Assembly: GCA_025359445.1 (NCBI GenBank) | Contig: JANYGB010000034.1 | Location: 62,001 to 126,000, forward strand | Length of the DNA: 64,000 bases | Direction: 5' to 3' | Source of the DNA: Sphingomonadaceae bacterium | Lineage (GTDB): Bacteria > Pseudomonadota > Alphaproteobacteria > Sphingomonadales > Sphingomonadaceae | In this document: in pieces, positions 52,469 to 62,184 of the stretch | How the letters are laid out: each line of letters opens with the position of its first letter | Numbering within the stretch: position 1 is the first letter of the stretch | Program-made: the position numbers and the translations under genes | The notes under the pieces: generated by a model | What the model saw: only the letters and a program-made list of their open reading frames with translations | Told to the model about the DNA's origin: nothing | Database searches by the model: none

Positions 52469-54070
52469 ATGAGCACCCCACGGATCCTGCTGATCGTTGG
52501 TGGCGGCATTGCCGCTTACAAGGCGTGCGAACTTGTCCGGCTGATCCGCAAGGGCGGCGGCGAAGTGAGCTGCGTGCTGACCGAGGGCGGGTCCAAATTC
52601 ATCACCGCAATGACGCTTGCCGCGCTGAGCGAGAACCCGGTGCACACCACGCTGTGGGATCTGACGGGCGAAGTCGAGATGGGACACATCCAGCTATCAC
52701 GCTCGGCGGACCTGGTGGTGGTCTGCCCCGCCACCGCCGATCTGATGGCCAAGATGGCGCACGGCATCGCCGATGACATGGCGACCACGCTGCTGCTCGC
52801 CACCGATAAGCCGGTGCTCGCGGTCCCGACTATGAACGTGCGGATGTGGGAACACGCCGCCACGCAGGACAATATCAAGACCCTGGTCGCGCGCGGGGTG
52901 CACGTACTCGATCCCGATGAAGGGCCGATGGCTTGCGGCGAATTCGGCGCGGGCCGTCTGCCCGAGCCAGCCGCAGTGTGGAACGCGATCTGCCAGTTGC
53001 TCAGCCTCGATACTTTGCTGCTGCCTGCTCCCGAACTCTCTTACGAGCTGACCGGGTTCGAAGCGCCGCAGCGCGAAGACACCGGGCTTGGCGGGCTGTC
53101 TTCGGGATTGATTTCGCGCAACACCAGCGGGCCGATCATTGACATTGACGCGTTCGATCTCGGCGAAGAATTCGGGGACGAACCGCTGGTTTCGGCGCCC
53201 GAGGAAGTGCCGGCCGAAGTTTTGCTCAGCGCGCCGATCCTGTCGAAGAAGGGCAAGGCCAAGGCCGCGCCGCCAACCGATCCCGACGCGATCAACCACC
53301 TGGTCAAGGACGACCCCGATGCCGCGCCGCAGGCTTACCTGGCCGATCCGCTCGCCGGGCAGCCCGATTTTGCCGGCGACGATCGCGAATGGGTTAAGCC
53401 AGAAGGTGGCCCGCTTTCGGGCAAACATGTGCTGATCACTGCGGGTCCGACGCACGAACCGATCGACCCGGTGCGCTACATCGCCAATCGGTCTTCGGGT
53501 AAACAAGGTTTCGCGATCGCAGCCGCTGCGGCACGCGCCGGGGCGCAGGTCACTCTGGTTGCGGGCCCGGTCCAGTTACCCACGCCGCCGGGGGTAGACC
53601 GGGTAGATATCGAAACCGCAAGGCAAATGGCCGAGGCGGTCAAAAAAGCGCTCCCGGCGGATGTCGCGGTGATGGTCGCTGCAGTTGCGGACTGGCGCAG
53701 CACGGACGAGCTTAGCCAGAAGATGAAAAAACGCGGCTCGGCCCCGCCGGCGCTGCGGCTGACCGAAAATCCCGATATTCTCGCCATGGTCGCGGTCAGC
53801 GACCAGCGGCCAAAGCTGGTGGTCGGCTTCGCCGCCGAAACCGAAAAAGTGCTCGAAAACGCCAAGGACAAGCGCAAGCGCAAGGGTGCCGACTGGATTA
53901 TCGCCAACGACGTCTCGGGAGGCGTAATGGGCGGCGAGGTCAACGCGGTGCATATCATTACCGCCAAGACTGTCGAAACGCTGCCTGAAATGGCAAAGGG
54001 CGACGTTGCAAATGCGCTCGTCGAAAGGATTGCCGATGCACTCGCCCGAGAAAAAGCCCCAGCCAGCTGA
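52469..54070 (+). CDS. coaBC: Bifunctional phosphopantothenoylcysteine decarboxylase/phosphopantothenate-cysteine ligase
   Basis: This 533-aa protein makes 4'-phosphopantetheine for coenzyme A. The CoaC domain (1-178) has catalytic His73 (GHIQ), Asn123 (PTMNVRMW) and Cys156 (MACGEFG). The CoaB domain starts at about 316 ([16 protein letters not shown]) and holds RSSGKQG. Between them is a 135-residue acidic, low-complexity linker (about 180-315). The usual protein has about 400 aa and a short link. It overlaps dut by 35 bases. Confidence 0.96.
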   Translation: MSTPRILLIVGGGIAAYKACELVRLIRKGGGEVSCVLTEGGSKFITAMTLAALSENPVHTTLWDLTGEVEMGHIQLSRSADLVVVCPATADLMAKMAHGIADDMATTLLLATDKPVLAVPTMNVRMWEHAATQDNIKTLVARGVHVLDPDEGPMACGEFGAGRLPEPAAVWNAICQLLSLDTLLLPAPELSYELTGFEAPQREDTGLGGLSSGLISRNTSGPIIDIDAFDLGEEFGDEPLVSAPEEVPAEVLLSAPILSKKGKAKAAPPTDPDAINHLVKDDPDAAPQAYLADPLAGQPDFAGDDREWVKPEGGPLSGKHVLITAGPTHEPIDPVRYIANRSSGKQGFAIAAAAARAGAQVTLVAGPVQLPTPPGVDRVDIETARQMAEAVKKALPADVAVMVAAVADWRSTDELSQKMKKRGSAPPALRLTENPDILAMVAVSDQRPKLVVGFAAETEKVLENAKDKRKRKGADWIIANDVSGGVMGGEVNAVHIITAKTVETLPEMAKGDVANALVERIADALAREKAPAS

Positions 54071-54524
54071 CGTCTCGGTGCTGGTCAAGCGCTTGCCGCA
54101 TTTCGAAGGCCTCGAACTGCCGGCCTACGCGACCAGCGGCGCTGCGGGCATGGATGTGGTGGCGGCCGAAGACCTAACACTGGCGCCGGGCGCGCGGCAC
54201 GCGGTGGCAACCGGGCTGGCGCTGGCGATTCCGCAAGGATTCGAAATCCAGGTCCGTCCGCGCTCGGGGCTCGCGCTCAAATTCGGGATCACTGTGCCCA
54301 ATACCCCGGGCACGATCGATTCCGATTATCGCGGCGAGTTGAAGGTCATTCTGATCAACCATGGCAGCGATCCGTTTGACATACGCCGCGGCGACCGGAT
54401 AGCGCAGCTCGTGCTCGCTGCCGTGACCCGCGCCAGTTGGCTCAAGGTCGAAGAACTCGACCAGACCCTGCGCGGCGAGGGCGGGTTCGGGAGTACCGGC
54501 GGGCTGGCTGCGCTGGAAAGCTGA
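54036..54524 (+). CDS. dut: Deoxyuridine 5'-triphosphate nucleotidohydrolase
   Basis: This 162-aa trimeric dUTPase has the five motifs: [47 protein letters not shown] and [10 protein letters not shown]. It hydrolyses dUTP to dUMP. ATG 54036 (MHSPEKK) lies inside coaBC in another frame; this coaBC-dut overlap is frequent in alphaproteobacteria. Confidence 0.96.
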   Translation: MHSPEKKPQPADVSVLVKRLPHFEGLELPAYATSGAAGMDVVAAEDLTLAPGARHAVATGLALAIPQGFEIQVRPRSGLALKFGITVPNTPGTIDSDYRGELKVILINHGSDPFDIRRGDRIAQLVLAAVTRASWLKVEELDQTLRGEGGFGSTGGLAALES

Positions 54525-54537
54525 ACAATGGCGCAGT

Positions 54538-55272
54538 TCAAACCGCCGAAATGATCTTCGACTTCATTTCCTGAAATTCAACATCGCTGATGATTCCAGA
54601 ATCTAGTAAAGCCTTCGCGCGCTCGATGTCTGCTACCATACCGCCATGCGTCGATGCTGATGAGGCAGGAAGAGTTGGCGCTGACTGACCCTGGACCGCT
54701 CCGATCGGCGCTGTATTAAGATAGACGCCACCCGACCTCGCTCGAGCTTCTTCCATGCCGCGCACCCGCCGTTTTTCTTCCCAAGCCTGCTCTTCTTCCT
54801 GTGAATGCGCATAAATTTGAGATGCGGTGTCATGCTCAATTCCAGGCGCGTCGATCAGTCCGCTCCCATTAGGTCCGTAACGAAAAGCAATATTAGAGCC
54901 GCATAAATTAGGTAGAATATTTTGCGATAGGGTTGCATCCGTTAAGTCTTTCCATTGAATATCCTTCATTGTGAAGCCACCAAACAGACCGCGGTTGATC
55001 AAGATAATACGGCTATTCGTCACTCCAATAGCCAAACGCCTATGCCACAATGCAAAAATCCTCTTCTGCAATGTAGATTCGACCAATCGCTCTTCTCGCA
55101 TCAGAGTCGATCCAAGTTGCGCAAACGCTTTTGTTTCGCGTCCTTGAGAACCGGCGAAAATCAGGAAGAGGGTCAGTCCCAGAGGGATAACGGCCAAGCC
55201 GACGGTGGCAATGATTGCGATGAGCCAAAAGCCTACCCAAAGAACTGCTGATATTATGCCGCGCAATGCCAT
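54538..55272 (-). CDS. Membrane protein with PH-like and SHOCT domains
   Basis: This 244-aa protein has an N-terminal hydrophobic region (about 5-45). A PH-like beta domain follows (RRLAIGVTNSRIILIN, about 78-120), then a Gln/Glu-rich hinge and a C-terminal SHOCT-type helix pair (AKALLDSGIISDVEFQEMKSK). SHOCT domains usually oligomerise or attach to partners. ATG 55272 after GGGGGC is preferred over longer frames. The gene is AT-richer than both neighbours, suggesting acquisition. Confidence 0.7.
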   Translation of the reverse strand: MALRGIISAVLWVGFWLIAIIATVGLAVIPLGLTLFLIFAGSQGRETKAFAQLGSTLMREERLVESTLQKRIFALWHRRLAIGVTNSRIILINRGLFGGFTMKDIQWKDLTDATLSQNILPNLCGSNIAFRYGPNGSGLIDAPGIEHDTASQIYAHSQEEEQAWEEKRRVRGMEEARARSGGVYLNTAPIGAVQGQSAPTLPASSASTHGGMVADIERAKALLDSGIISDVEFQEMKSKIISAV

Positions 55273-55362
55273 GCCCCCCGAAAACAATGCAACAACCATG
55301 GCGTTAGTAAGATGCGAAGGCAACAGCTGTGGCAATATGATTAAACAATTGAGGTTATGACC

Positions 55363-55393
55363 AAAAAAAGGCGGGCCCGTTGCCGGACCCGCC
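55363..55393 (-). terminator. Terminator below the second DUF4136 gene
   Basis: On the minus strand GGCGGGTCC and GGGCCCGCC (one G-U) form a 9-bp stem with a 6-base loop, then TTTTTTT. It follows the 55444 stop by about 50 bases. Confidence 0.9.
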
Positions 55394-55443
55394 CTTCCGC
55401 ACCTATAGGCTCGGTGGCACAGCGCTAATTGGTATGCGTTGCG

Positions 55444-56154
55444 TTACCGCTTGTTCTTTTCAGGGGCGACCGAGATCCGCACCGTTTCGCCATTGTGGCC
55501 CGGGAAGTCCGTGAACATCGCTTCGACCAAATTGGGCACTACGTAAGCCAAACGATTTGAAGTCGAGGCCGCTTCGGCGCGGCCTTCGAACAGGCGCTGG
55601 CCATCGCGGCGATCGATTTTTACTGAAATGCCGCTGGTGTAGATGGTGTACTGTTCATAGCCTTGGCCTTGGTCGAACCACGGATCGTACCAGCCATAAC
55701 CCCACGCGCCGATCGGCCGAAACCCGCCGTAGCCGCGGCCGCGATAGCCGCCGTAATAACCGCTGCCAAAGTACGAGCCGCTGCGTGGGCCATACCATGA
55801 GCCATAATAAGGATCGGCAAACCCGGTTGAGCGGACCTGATTGCGGCCCTTGTCGACGCCGTAGTCAAACCGCACGATCAGGTCGGCAGTCGCCGGATTG
55901 GCCGCTGGAGCGTAGCCCAGGTTCTGCATTTTCATGCCGACCAGATTGGCATACTGGCTGAACTCAAGCCCGCCAGCCAGCGCGCTGTCGGCGGCCACAA
56001 CCGCAAAGGTCTGCCCTTGCGGTGCGGGAAGCTGCGCCGAAAAGCGCGAAACATTGGCATTGAACGGCGTGGCGCAAGCAGCCAGCCCCGTCAGCAACAA
56101 GCCTGCCGCAGCCGCTCTGATCGTCCGCGAAGAAAAAGTTTGAAGGTAAGCCAT
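55444..56154 (-). CDS. DUF4136-type lipoprotein, second copy
   Basis: The 236-aa protein has a lipobox LAAC (Cys27). A domain follows with NLGYAPAANPATADLIVRFDYG, a Gly/Tyr-rich stretch (about 120-160, GSYFGSGYYGGYRGRGYGGF) and the end motif MFTDFPGHNGETVRI. It shares the last motif with the protein at 38907. It is likely periplasmic, membrane-attached. The role is unknown. Confidence 0.87.
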   Translation of the reverse strand: MAYLQTFSSRTIRAAAAGLLLTGLAACATPFNANVSRFSAQLPAPQGQTFAVVAADSALAGGLEFSQYANLVGMKMQNLGYAPAANPATADLIVRFDYGVDKGRNQVRSTGFADPYYGSWYGPRSGSYFGSGYYGGYRGRGYGGFRPIGAWGYGWYDPWFDQGQGYEQYTIYTSGISVKIDRRDGQRLFEGRAEAASTSNRLAYVVPNLVEAMFTDFPGHNGETVRISVAPEKNKR

Positions 56155-56284
56155 TGACCCGGTTCCCTGTGCAGCGCCATTCTCCCGCGACTCGCGCGCG
56201 GACCAGCGAAAAGATTAGGATTGCAGCCGGACTATGCCAAGTTGGCTTAATCACGCTTGAATGAACTGCACTAGTCGCGGAATT

Positions 56285-57304
56285 TCAGCCCCTTAGCAGC
56301 CCCAAGGCGGCATAGGTTGCGTCCAGTGTCGGCTTGGCCAGTTCGCGCGCCCGGGTGGCACCAGCGCGCAGCACTGCGTCAAGCGCGGGTTGATCGGTGC
56401 ACAAGGCGACAAACCGCCGGTTGATCGGCGCAAGTTTGGTCACCAGCAGCTCGCCCAGTGCAGGCTTGAACTTGCCGAAGCCTGCACCGCCGAACTCACC
56501 CAACACTGCCTCGACGCTCGACCCCGCCATCGCCGCATAGATCCCGACCAGGTTGGAGGCCTCGGCGCGGCCTTCGAGCCCGGCCTTTTCGCCAGGCAAG
56601 GGCTCAGGGTCGGTCTTGGCCTTCTTGACCTTGGCCATGATCGTGTCGGCGTCGTCAGTCAGGTTGATCCGGCTCATGTCGCTTGGATCGCTCTTGCTCA
56701 TCTTGGCGGTGCCATCGCGCAGGCTCATGATCCGGGCCGCTTCGGGCGGAATGATCGGTTCGGGCAGGGTGAAGACCGGTTTATCGGCGCTGGCGAAATC
56801 GTTGTTGAACTTCTGCGCGATATCGCGCGCCAGTTCGAGGTGCTGCTTCTGATCATCGCCAACCGGAACATGCGTCGCCTGGTACAGCAGCACGTCTGCG
56901 GCCTGCAGCACCGGATAGGTAAACAGCGCGACCGATTGCCCTTCGCGGTTCTTGCCGGCCTTGTCCTTCCACTGGGTCATGCGGTTCAACCAGCCCATCC
57001 GCGCGGTGCCGCTCAGTAGCCATTGCAGCTCGGCGTGCTGGGGGACCTGCGCCTGGTTGAACAATACTGACTTGGCCGGATCAATCCCGCAGGCAAGCAG
57101 CGCGGCGACCATCTCTCGGGTGTTGGCGGCGAGCTGCGCGGGCGCATGCGGCTGGCTGATCGCGTGCAGATCGGCGAGGAAATAGAGGCTTTCACCCCCG
57201 CTCGCCTGGGCCTCGTCCTGCATCCGCACCCAGTTGCGGATCGCGCCGAGATAGTTGCCGAGGTGGAGATTGCCGGTGGGCTGGATGCCCGAAACGATAC
57301 GCAT
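56285..57304 (-). CDS. trpS: Tryptophanyl-tRNA synthetase
   Basis: This 339-aa class I synthetase has the HIGH-type motif HLGN (14-17) and the KMSKS loop (about 200-204). It charges tRNA(Trp). The gene lies 10 bases from murJ on the same strand, so both are likely one transcript; the murJ-trpS order is common in alphaproteobacteria. Confidence 0.97.
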   Translation of the reverse strand: MRIVSGIQPTGNLHLGNYLGAIRNWVRMQDEAQASGGESLYFLADLHAISQPHAPAQLAANTREMVAALLACGIDPAKSVLFNQAQVPQHAELQWLLSGTARMGWLNRMTQWKDKAGKNREGQSVALFTYPVLQAADVLLYQATHVPVGDDQKQHLELARDIAQKFNNDFASADKPVFTLPEPIIPPEAARIMSLRDGTAKMSKSDPSDMSRINLTDDADTIMAKVKKAKTDPEPLPGEKAGLEGRAEASNLVGIYAAMAGSSVEAVLGEFGGAGFGKFKPALGELLVTKLAPINRRFVALCTDQPALDAVLRAGATRARELAKPTLDATYAALGLLRG

Positions 57305-57313
57305 GAATGTGTC

Positions 57314-58909
57314 CTAGAATCCGGGAATTTCGTCTTCGATCGGGGGCGAATTGCGGCGGCGTGCGAGCAGGGCCAAGTCCTGTTTGTCGACCGCACCGAT
57401 GCCCCAGGCGACCACCGCATAAACCGTGAAGCCGCTGCCGACCAGCAACACAATTCCCAGCGCCTTTTGCGCCACGCTGCCCGAATACCACGGCAGCGTG
57501 GCTTGCAGCAGGTAATAGAGCGCGCCGGCCATCACCAACGATGCGGCGATCTGGCGCAGCACCCGGCTGAGCAGCGGCCAGTCGAACCGGAAGTGCCCGC
57601 GCCGGTGGAGGTTGATGTAAAGCAGCACGCAGTTGAGGCTGGCCGAGCAGGCGGTCGCGGCGGCCAGCCCGACGATCCCGAACTGGCGCACCACCACCAG
57701 ATTGAGGAAGATGTTGAAGCTCAATGCGGTCGCCGCAGTCATCACCGGGGTGCGGGTGTCACCGCGCGAGAAGTAACCCGGCTCGAGCACCTTGACCAGG
57801 ACGTAGCTCGGCAGGCCGCAGACCAGCGCAACGACGATGTCGCTCATGATCAAGCCGTCGTGCGCAGTGAATTTGCCGCCGACGAAGAACGCCTGGACGA
57901 AAGCCGGGGCGCAGATCGCCAGGGCAAACGCCGCCGGTATGGTCAGCAAGGTCGCCAGCTCGATAGCCCGGCCTTGCAGCTTGGCCGCACCCTGCTGGTC
58001 GCCGCCGGCGATATGCCGCGCCAGGCTGGGCAGGATCGCGGTGCCGAGCGCGATCCCGACGATCCCCAGCGGCATCTGGTTGAGCCGGTCGCCCATCTTG
58101 AGCAAGGTCAACGATCCTTGCGGCAGGCTGGTCGCGAAGAACGTGTCAACCAGCTGGCTGATCTGGTAAATTCCCGCGCCGAAGGTCGCCGGGAAGATCC
58201 GCCACAGGAGCACCTTGGTGTCGGGCGTCATCGTGGGCCAGTGCAGCCGCAAATGGATCCCCGCGCGCCGCGCCGACCACCACAGGTAAACGAGCTGGAG
58301 CACTCCGGCGACCGGCAAAGCCCAGCTCTGCGAAAACGCCTTGAGCTCATCCGAATAATCGAACCACCAGCCCCACAACAGCCCGCCGATCAGCGCGAGG
58401 TTGAACAGCACCGGGGCAAAGGCGCCGGGGCCGAACCTGGTCCGCGCGTTGAGCATGCCCGAGAGCAGCGCGACCACGCTGACCAGCGCGAGGTAGGGGA
58501 ACGTGATCCGGCTCAAGGTGACCGATAGCTCGAACTTGCCCGGTATGTGCTGGTATTCCCGCGCGAGCAGCCAGACGATGCCTTCCATGCCCGCGATGCA
58601 CAGCAGCGAAAAGCCGAACAGCACCCAGACGAACACCGACAGGACATCATTGGCGAAATGTGCGGCGGCGGGCTCGCCTTCACCATCCGCGTGCAGTTTG
58701 CGCGTGTACATCGGCACGAAAGCGACGCTGAATGCGCCTTCGGCAAACAACCGGCGGAAGGTGTTGGGGAGCGTGAAGGCGAGCTGGAACGCGTCGGCCG
58801 CCAGCCCCGCACCGAACAGCCGGGCAAACAGCATGTCGCGGGCAAAACCGAACACGCGGCTTACCGCGGTGAGGCCGCCGATCGTCCCGACATTCTTGAT
58901 CAGGGTCAT
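57314..58909 (-). CDS. murJ: Lipid II flippase MurJ
   Basis: This 531-aa MOP-superfamily transporter has about 14 membrane helices, the MATE-like opening SRVFGFARDMLFARLFGAG (16-34) and conserved Arg residues in the central cavity. It flips lipid II for peptidoglycan synthesis. Start and length match the family. Confidence 0.96.
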   Translation of the reverse strand: MTLIKNVGTIGGLTAVSRVFGFARDMLFARLFGAGLAADAFQLAFTLPNTFRRLFAEGAFSVAFVPMYTRKLHADGEGEPAAAHFANDVLSVFVWVLFGFSLLCIAGMEGIVWLLAREYQHIPGKFELSVTLSRITFPYLALVSVVALLSGMLNARTRFGPGAFAPVLFNLALIGGLLWGWWFDYSDELKAFSQSWALPVAGVLQLVYLWWSARRAGIHLRLHWPTMTPDTKVLLWRIFPATFGAGIYQISQLVDTFFATSLPQGSLTLLKMGDRLNQMPLGIVGIALGTAILPSLARHIAGGDQQGAAKLQGRAIELATLLTIPAAFALAICAPAFVQAFFVGGKFTAHDGLIMSDIVVALVCGLPSYVLVKVLEPGYFSRGDTRTPVMTAATALSFNIFLNLVVVRQFGIVGLAAATACSASLNCVLLYINLHRRGHFRFDWPLLSRVLRQIAASLVMAGALYYLLQATLPWYSGSVAQKALGIVLLVGSGFTVYAVVAWGIGAVDKQDLALLARRRNSPPIEDEIPGF

Positions 58910-58946
58910 CCGCGCGCCACTCCCCGGCTATGTCGAGCGTCTAAGC

Positions 58947-59471
58947 TCAGGCCGTGCCTACCGGCGCTCCGACGCCGCCATCTTCGCCCTGCTGCGCCGA
59001 CAGCTGCGCGAGGTAAATGCCGTTGAAGTCGATCGGTTCGAGCAGCAGCGGCGGGAAGCCGGCATCGCGCACCGCATCCGAGATGACCCGGCGGGCGAAC
59101 GGGAACAGCAGCCGCGGCGCTTCGGCGTAAGTGAAGGCGTGCTTCTGCGCGTCTTCGAGATTGCGCATGCCGACCAGCCCGCCATAGGACAGCTCGACGA
59201 TGAACGAGGTCCCGGCTTCGGACTTCGAATTGATCGAAATCTTCAGTTCGATCTCGCTCACCTCGTCGGTGATGTCGCGCGCGCCGATGTTGAACTGAAC
59301 GTCGATGACGGGCGTATCGGTCCACTGGAATGATTCGGGCGCATTGGGATTCTCGACCGAGAGATCTTTGATATATTGCGAGATAATCCCGGCCGAAGGC
59401 AGCGTGTCTTCGCCGTTGGGCTGGACTGCGCCAAGATCGAGGTCGGTGATGATATTGCCTTCGTCGGACAT
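58947..59471 (-). CDS. secB: Protein-export chaperone SecB
   Basis: This 174-aa tetrameric chaperone has the SecB core: YIKDLSVENPNAPESF (33-48), EIELKISINSKSEAGTSFIVEL and APRLLFPFARRVISDAVRDAGFPPLLL. It keeps precursors unfolded and delivers them to SecA. It is divergent from the Tim44-like gene, a well-known alphaproteobacterial arrangement. Confidence 0.97.
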   Translation of the reverse strand: MSDEGNIITDLDLGAVQPNGEDTLPSAGIISQYIKDLSVENPNAPESFQWTDTPVIDVQFNIGARDITDEVSEIELKISINSKSEAGTSFIVELSYGGLVGMRNLEDAQKHAFTYAEAPRLLFPFARRVISDAVRDAGFPPLLLEPIDFNGIYLAQLSAQQGEDGGVGAPVGTA

Positions 59472-59695
59472 GGCGCAATGGGCTTTCGTAAGTCGGAATT
59501 GAACGTGGCCGCGCGACTAGCATCGCGGCGCTGAGGGAGCAATCGCAAAGGGTGCGTCAGCAGCAGGCCCGGCAGGCCACATTTTGTCATCAAAAATGCA
59601 CCGATCCGCGCATCCACGCGTTGTTCATTTGTCATTGCTACCTATTTGACGTTAGATTGCACATATCGTCGCACTGCGCGGCAGGGATTGAACCG

Positions 59696-60367
59696 TTGGA
59701 CAAGACCGTCGAAATCGTGATTCTCGCTATGGTTGCGGCCTTTTTGGGCCTGCGGCTCTATTCGGTGCTGGGCCGCCGTGCCGAGCATGAAGAGCAGCCC
59801 CGGCTGGAGCCCAAGCTTGACGCGCCGCGTAAACACGCACCCGATCAGCCGGATCGCGGCCAGGATCGCAGCGGCGTTTCGGTTCCGCCGCGCGTGCTCG
59901 TCCCCGGGGTCACCCCGGCGATTGATCGCGCGCTCAAGGAAATCGCTCTAGCCGATAAGCGGTTCGATTTGCTCGTTTTTCTTGAAGGCGCGAAGGGCGC
60001 GTACCGGATGGTGCTTGAAGCCTTCTGGAGCGGTGATCGCGGCGCGCTGACCAAATTATGCGATGCTGATGTGCTCGAAGCGTTTGTGGCGGTGATCGAC
60101 GCGCGCGAAGCTGCGGGCGAAAAGCTCGCTAACCGGCTGGTGCGGATCGAAGATGCCATTGTGGTTGCAGCCTCGCTTGAGGCCGGGGTAGCCCGAATCG
60201 CGGTGCGGTTCACTGCCGATATTGCGGCGATCACCCGCAACAAGGATGGTGAAGTTATCGCGGGATCGCTTAATGATGCGATCGAATCGCGCGACGTGTG
60301 GACCTTCGCCCGCAAAACCAGCGCTGCAACGCCCGACTGGCTTCTTGACGAAACCGACGAAGGTTAA
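59696..60367 (+). CDS. Tim44/TimA domain protein
   Basis: This 223-aa protein has an N-terminal membrane helix (about 5-20) and a Tim44-like domain (about 90-215), with FLEGAKGAYRMVLEAFWSGD and FTADIAAITRN. Tim44-like proteins in alphaproteobacteria help inner-membrane assembly. TTG 59696 is the probable start, after GCAGGGA; no ATG is suitable. The secB-tim44-mltA-smr order is conserved. Confidence 0.88.
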   Translation: MDKTVEIVILAMVAAFLGLRLYSVLGRRAEHEEQPRLEPKLDAPRKHAPDQPDRGQDRSGVSVPPRVLVPGVTPAIDRALKEIALADKRFDLLVFLEGAKGAYRMVLEAFWSGDRGALTKLCDADVLEAFVAVIDAREAAGEKLANRLVRIEDAIVVAASLEAGVARIAVRFTADIAAITRNKDGEVIAGSLNDAIESRDVWTFARKTSAATPDWLLDETDEG

Positions 60368-60371
60368 GCGC

Positions 60372-61580
60372 TTGTCAGCGCTGCGCAAACTTGCAGCACT
60401 GGGGCTGATGGTCGTTGTTGCGGGCTGTGTCCGATTGATCCCCCCTCCGGCCACGCCGGTCGCGGTTACTGTCCCCATGCTAACCACGCCAGCACCGCCC
60501 GCTCCCGGTACTGCTGCGCTGCTCGGGCTCAGCGGCGGGCCAAGCGTTGCCAGCCTTAAACTTGGGGCAAGCGATGCGCGTGGGGCGCTCGCAGCTTTCC
60601 GCTCGAGCTGCGCCAAACTGCTGAACCGCACCGACAACTCCGGGCTGACCCGTCAGGCTGACTGGACAGCACCGTGCAATGCCGCCGCGACCTGGCCCGC
60701 CGCGCAGGCCCCGCAGTTCTTTGAAACCTGGTTTGAAACTGCCAGGTTGGGCGACGGCAAGGCCTTCGTCACCGGCTATTATGAACCCGAGATCGCCGGA
60801 GTGCGCAGCCGCCAACCGGGTTTCGACGTGCCGGTTTACGGCGTTCCGGCCGATCTGGTGCGCGCCAAACCCGGCGATGCGGTGCCCAACGACAACGGCA
60901 CCCAGCCGCTTGGTCGCTATGACGAAACCGGGGCATTCGTGCCCTATTTTGACCGCGCCGCGATTGATGGCGGGGCGCTCGCAAACAAGGGACTTGAGAT
61001 CGGCTGGGCGGCTGACCCGGTCGAGTTGTTCTTCCTTCAGGTGCAGGGTTCGGGACGGCTCAAGGCCCCCGATGGCACCATCATCCGGATCGGTTATGCC
61101 GGGCAGAACGGCCTTGGTTATACCGGAATCGGCAGTGTGATGCGCGCGCAAGGCCTGATCGGCAGCGCGCCGGGGCAGTATTCCGGATCCATGCAGGGGA
61201 TCATGCAGTACATCCGCGAACACCCCGAAGACGGCAAAGCGCTGATGCGGCAGAACCAGAGCTATGTGTTCTTCCGGCTGATCGACGGTGATGGGCCGTA
61301 TGGTGCATTGGGCGTGCCAGTGCGCGGCGGCGATAGCGTGGCAGCCGATCCGTCGTTCGTGCCGCTGGGCGCGCCGGTGTTTCTGGCGCTCGACCGGACT
61401 GAGGCGGGCGGGCTGTGGATTGCGCAGGATACCGGCGGAGCGATCAAGGGCCCCAACCGGTTCGATAGCTTCTGGGGTGCAGGCGATGCGGCGCGGACCA
61501 CTGCGGGGGGAATGAGCGGGCGCGGTGACGCGTGGCTGCTGCTGCCCAAGGGTACGGTCAAGCGCCTGACTGCGCAGTGA
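60372..61580 (+). CDS. mltA: Membrane-bound lytic murein transglycosylase A
   Basis: The 402-aa protein has a lipobox VAGC (Cys19), the MltA domain with FVTGYYEPEIAG, LFFLQVQGSGRL and the C-terminal 3D domain (GGLWIAQDTGGAIKGPNRFD), which contains the catalytic Asp. It cleaves peptidoglycan to 1,6-anhydro products. TTG 60372, 4 bases after the previous stop, is the likely start. Confidence 0.95.
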   Translation: MSALRKLAALGLMVVVAGCVRLIPPPATPVAVTVPMLTTPAPPAPGTAALLGLSGGPSVASLKLGASDARGALAAFRSSCAKLLNRTDNSGLTRQADWTAPCNAAATWPAAQAPQFFETWFETARLGDGKAFVTGYYEPEIAGVRSRQPGFDVPVYGVPADLVRAKPGDAVPNDNGTQPLGRYDETGAFVPYFDRAAIDGGALANKGLEIGWAADPVELFFLQVQGSGRLKAPDGTIIRIGYAGQNGLGYTGIGSVMRAQGLIGSAPGQYSGSMQGIMQYIREHPEDGKALMRQNQSYVFFRLIDGDGPYGALGVPVRGGDSVAADPSFVPLGAPVFLALDRTEAGGLWIAQDTGGAIKGPNRFDSFWGAGDAARTTAGGMSGRGDAWLLLPKGTVKRLTAQ

Positions 61581-61587
61581 TCCACCA

Positions 61588-62148
61588 ATGACGCGCCGCA
61601 GCCTGAGCCGTGAGGAAGCGCGGCTGTGGGCGGCGGTGGCGGGGACGGTGCGCGCCATGCCCGGCAAGAGCGCTCCGCTGATCGCTGAAGCCGCAGCTGC
61701 GGCAACTCCGCCAAAGAAGACTCCAAAGACAGTTAGGTCGGGGCCGGTATCAAAGCCAGTCGTCAGATCGCCGGCACCTGTCCGCAATCGGCCCATCGAC
61801 ACCCAGACCCTTGACGCGACGTGGGAGCGCAAACTCGCCAAGGCGCTGGTCCATCCCGATTTCACGCTCGATCTCCACGGCCACAGCCTCGACGGTGCGC
61901 ACGCGCTGCTCGATGCCGGGCTGGCGCAGGCGAGCATGATGGGCGCGCGGTTGGTGCTGGTGATCACCGGCCGCCCGCGTCCGGCCGAATCCGCTGACTG
62001 CAGCAATTCGCGCGGAGCAATCCGCGCCAAAGTGATCGACTGGCTGGCGCTCGGCTCGCACGGCGCGCGCATCGCCGCCGTACGCCCGGCGCACCGCCGC
62101 CACGGCGGCGCAGGCGCGCTTTATGTCGTGTTGCGCAGGCCCAAATAA
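61588..62148 (+). CDS. Smr-domain protein
   Basis: The 186-aa protein has a C-terminal Smr domain (about 90-186): LDLHGHSLDGAHALLD, VLVITGRPRP, and a final HGGAGALYVVLRR. Smr domains act as nucleases in MutS2 and related proteins. The N-terminal half is proline/lysine rich. It follows mltA by 7 bases and is a stable part of the secB locus. Confidence 0.9.
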   Translation: MTRRSLSREEARLWAAVAGTVRAMPGKSAPLIAEAAAAATPPKKTPKTVRSGPVSKPVVRSPAPVRNRPIDTQTLDATWERKLAKALVHPDFTLDLHGHSLDGAHALLDAGLAQASMMGARLVLVITGRPRPAESADCSNSRGAIRAKVIDWLALGSHGARIAAVRPAHRRHGGAGALYVVLRRPK

Positions 62149-62150
62149 AC

Positions 62151-62178
62151 GTCGTCCCGGATCAAGTCCGGGACGACG
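62151..62178. repeat. GTCGTCCCGG hairpin
   Basis: GTCGTCCCGGA and TCCGGGACGAC form an 11-base perfect stem around 6 bases. It separates the convergent Smr and receptor genes and can act as a terminator on both strands. Confidence 0.9.
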
Positions 62179-62184
62179 AAGGGA

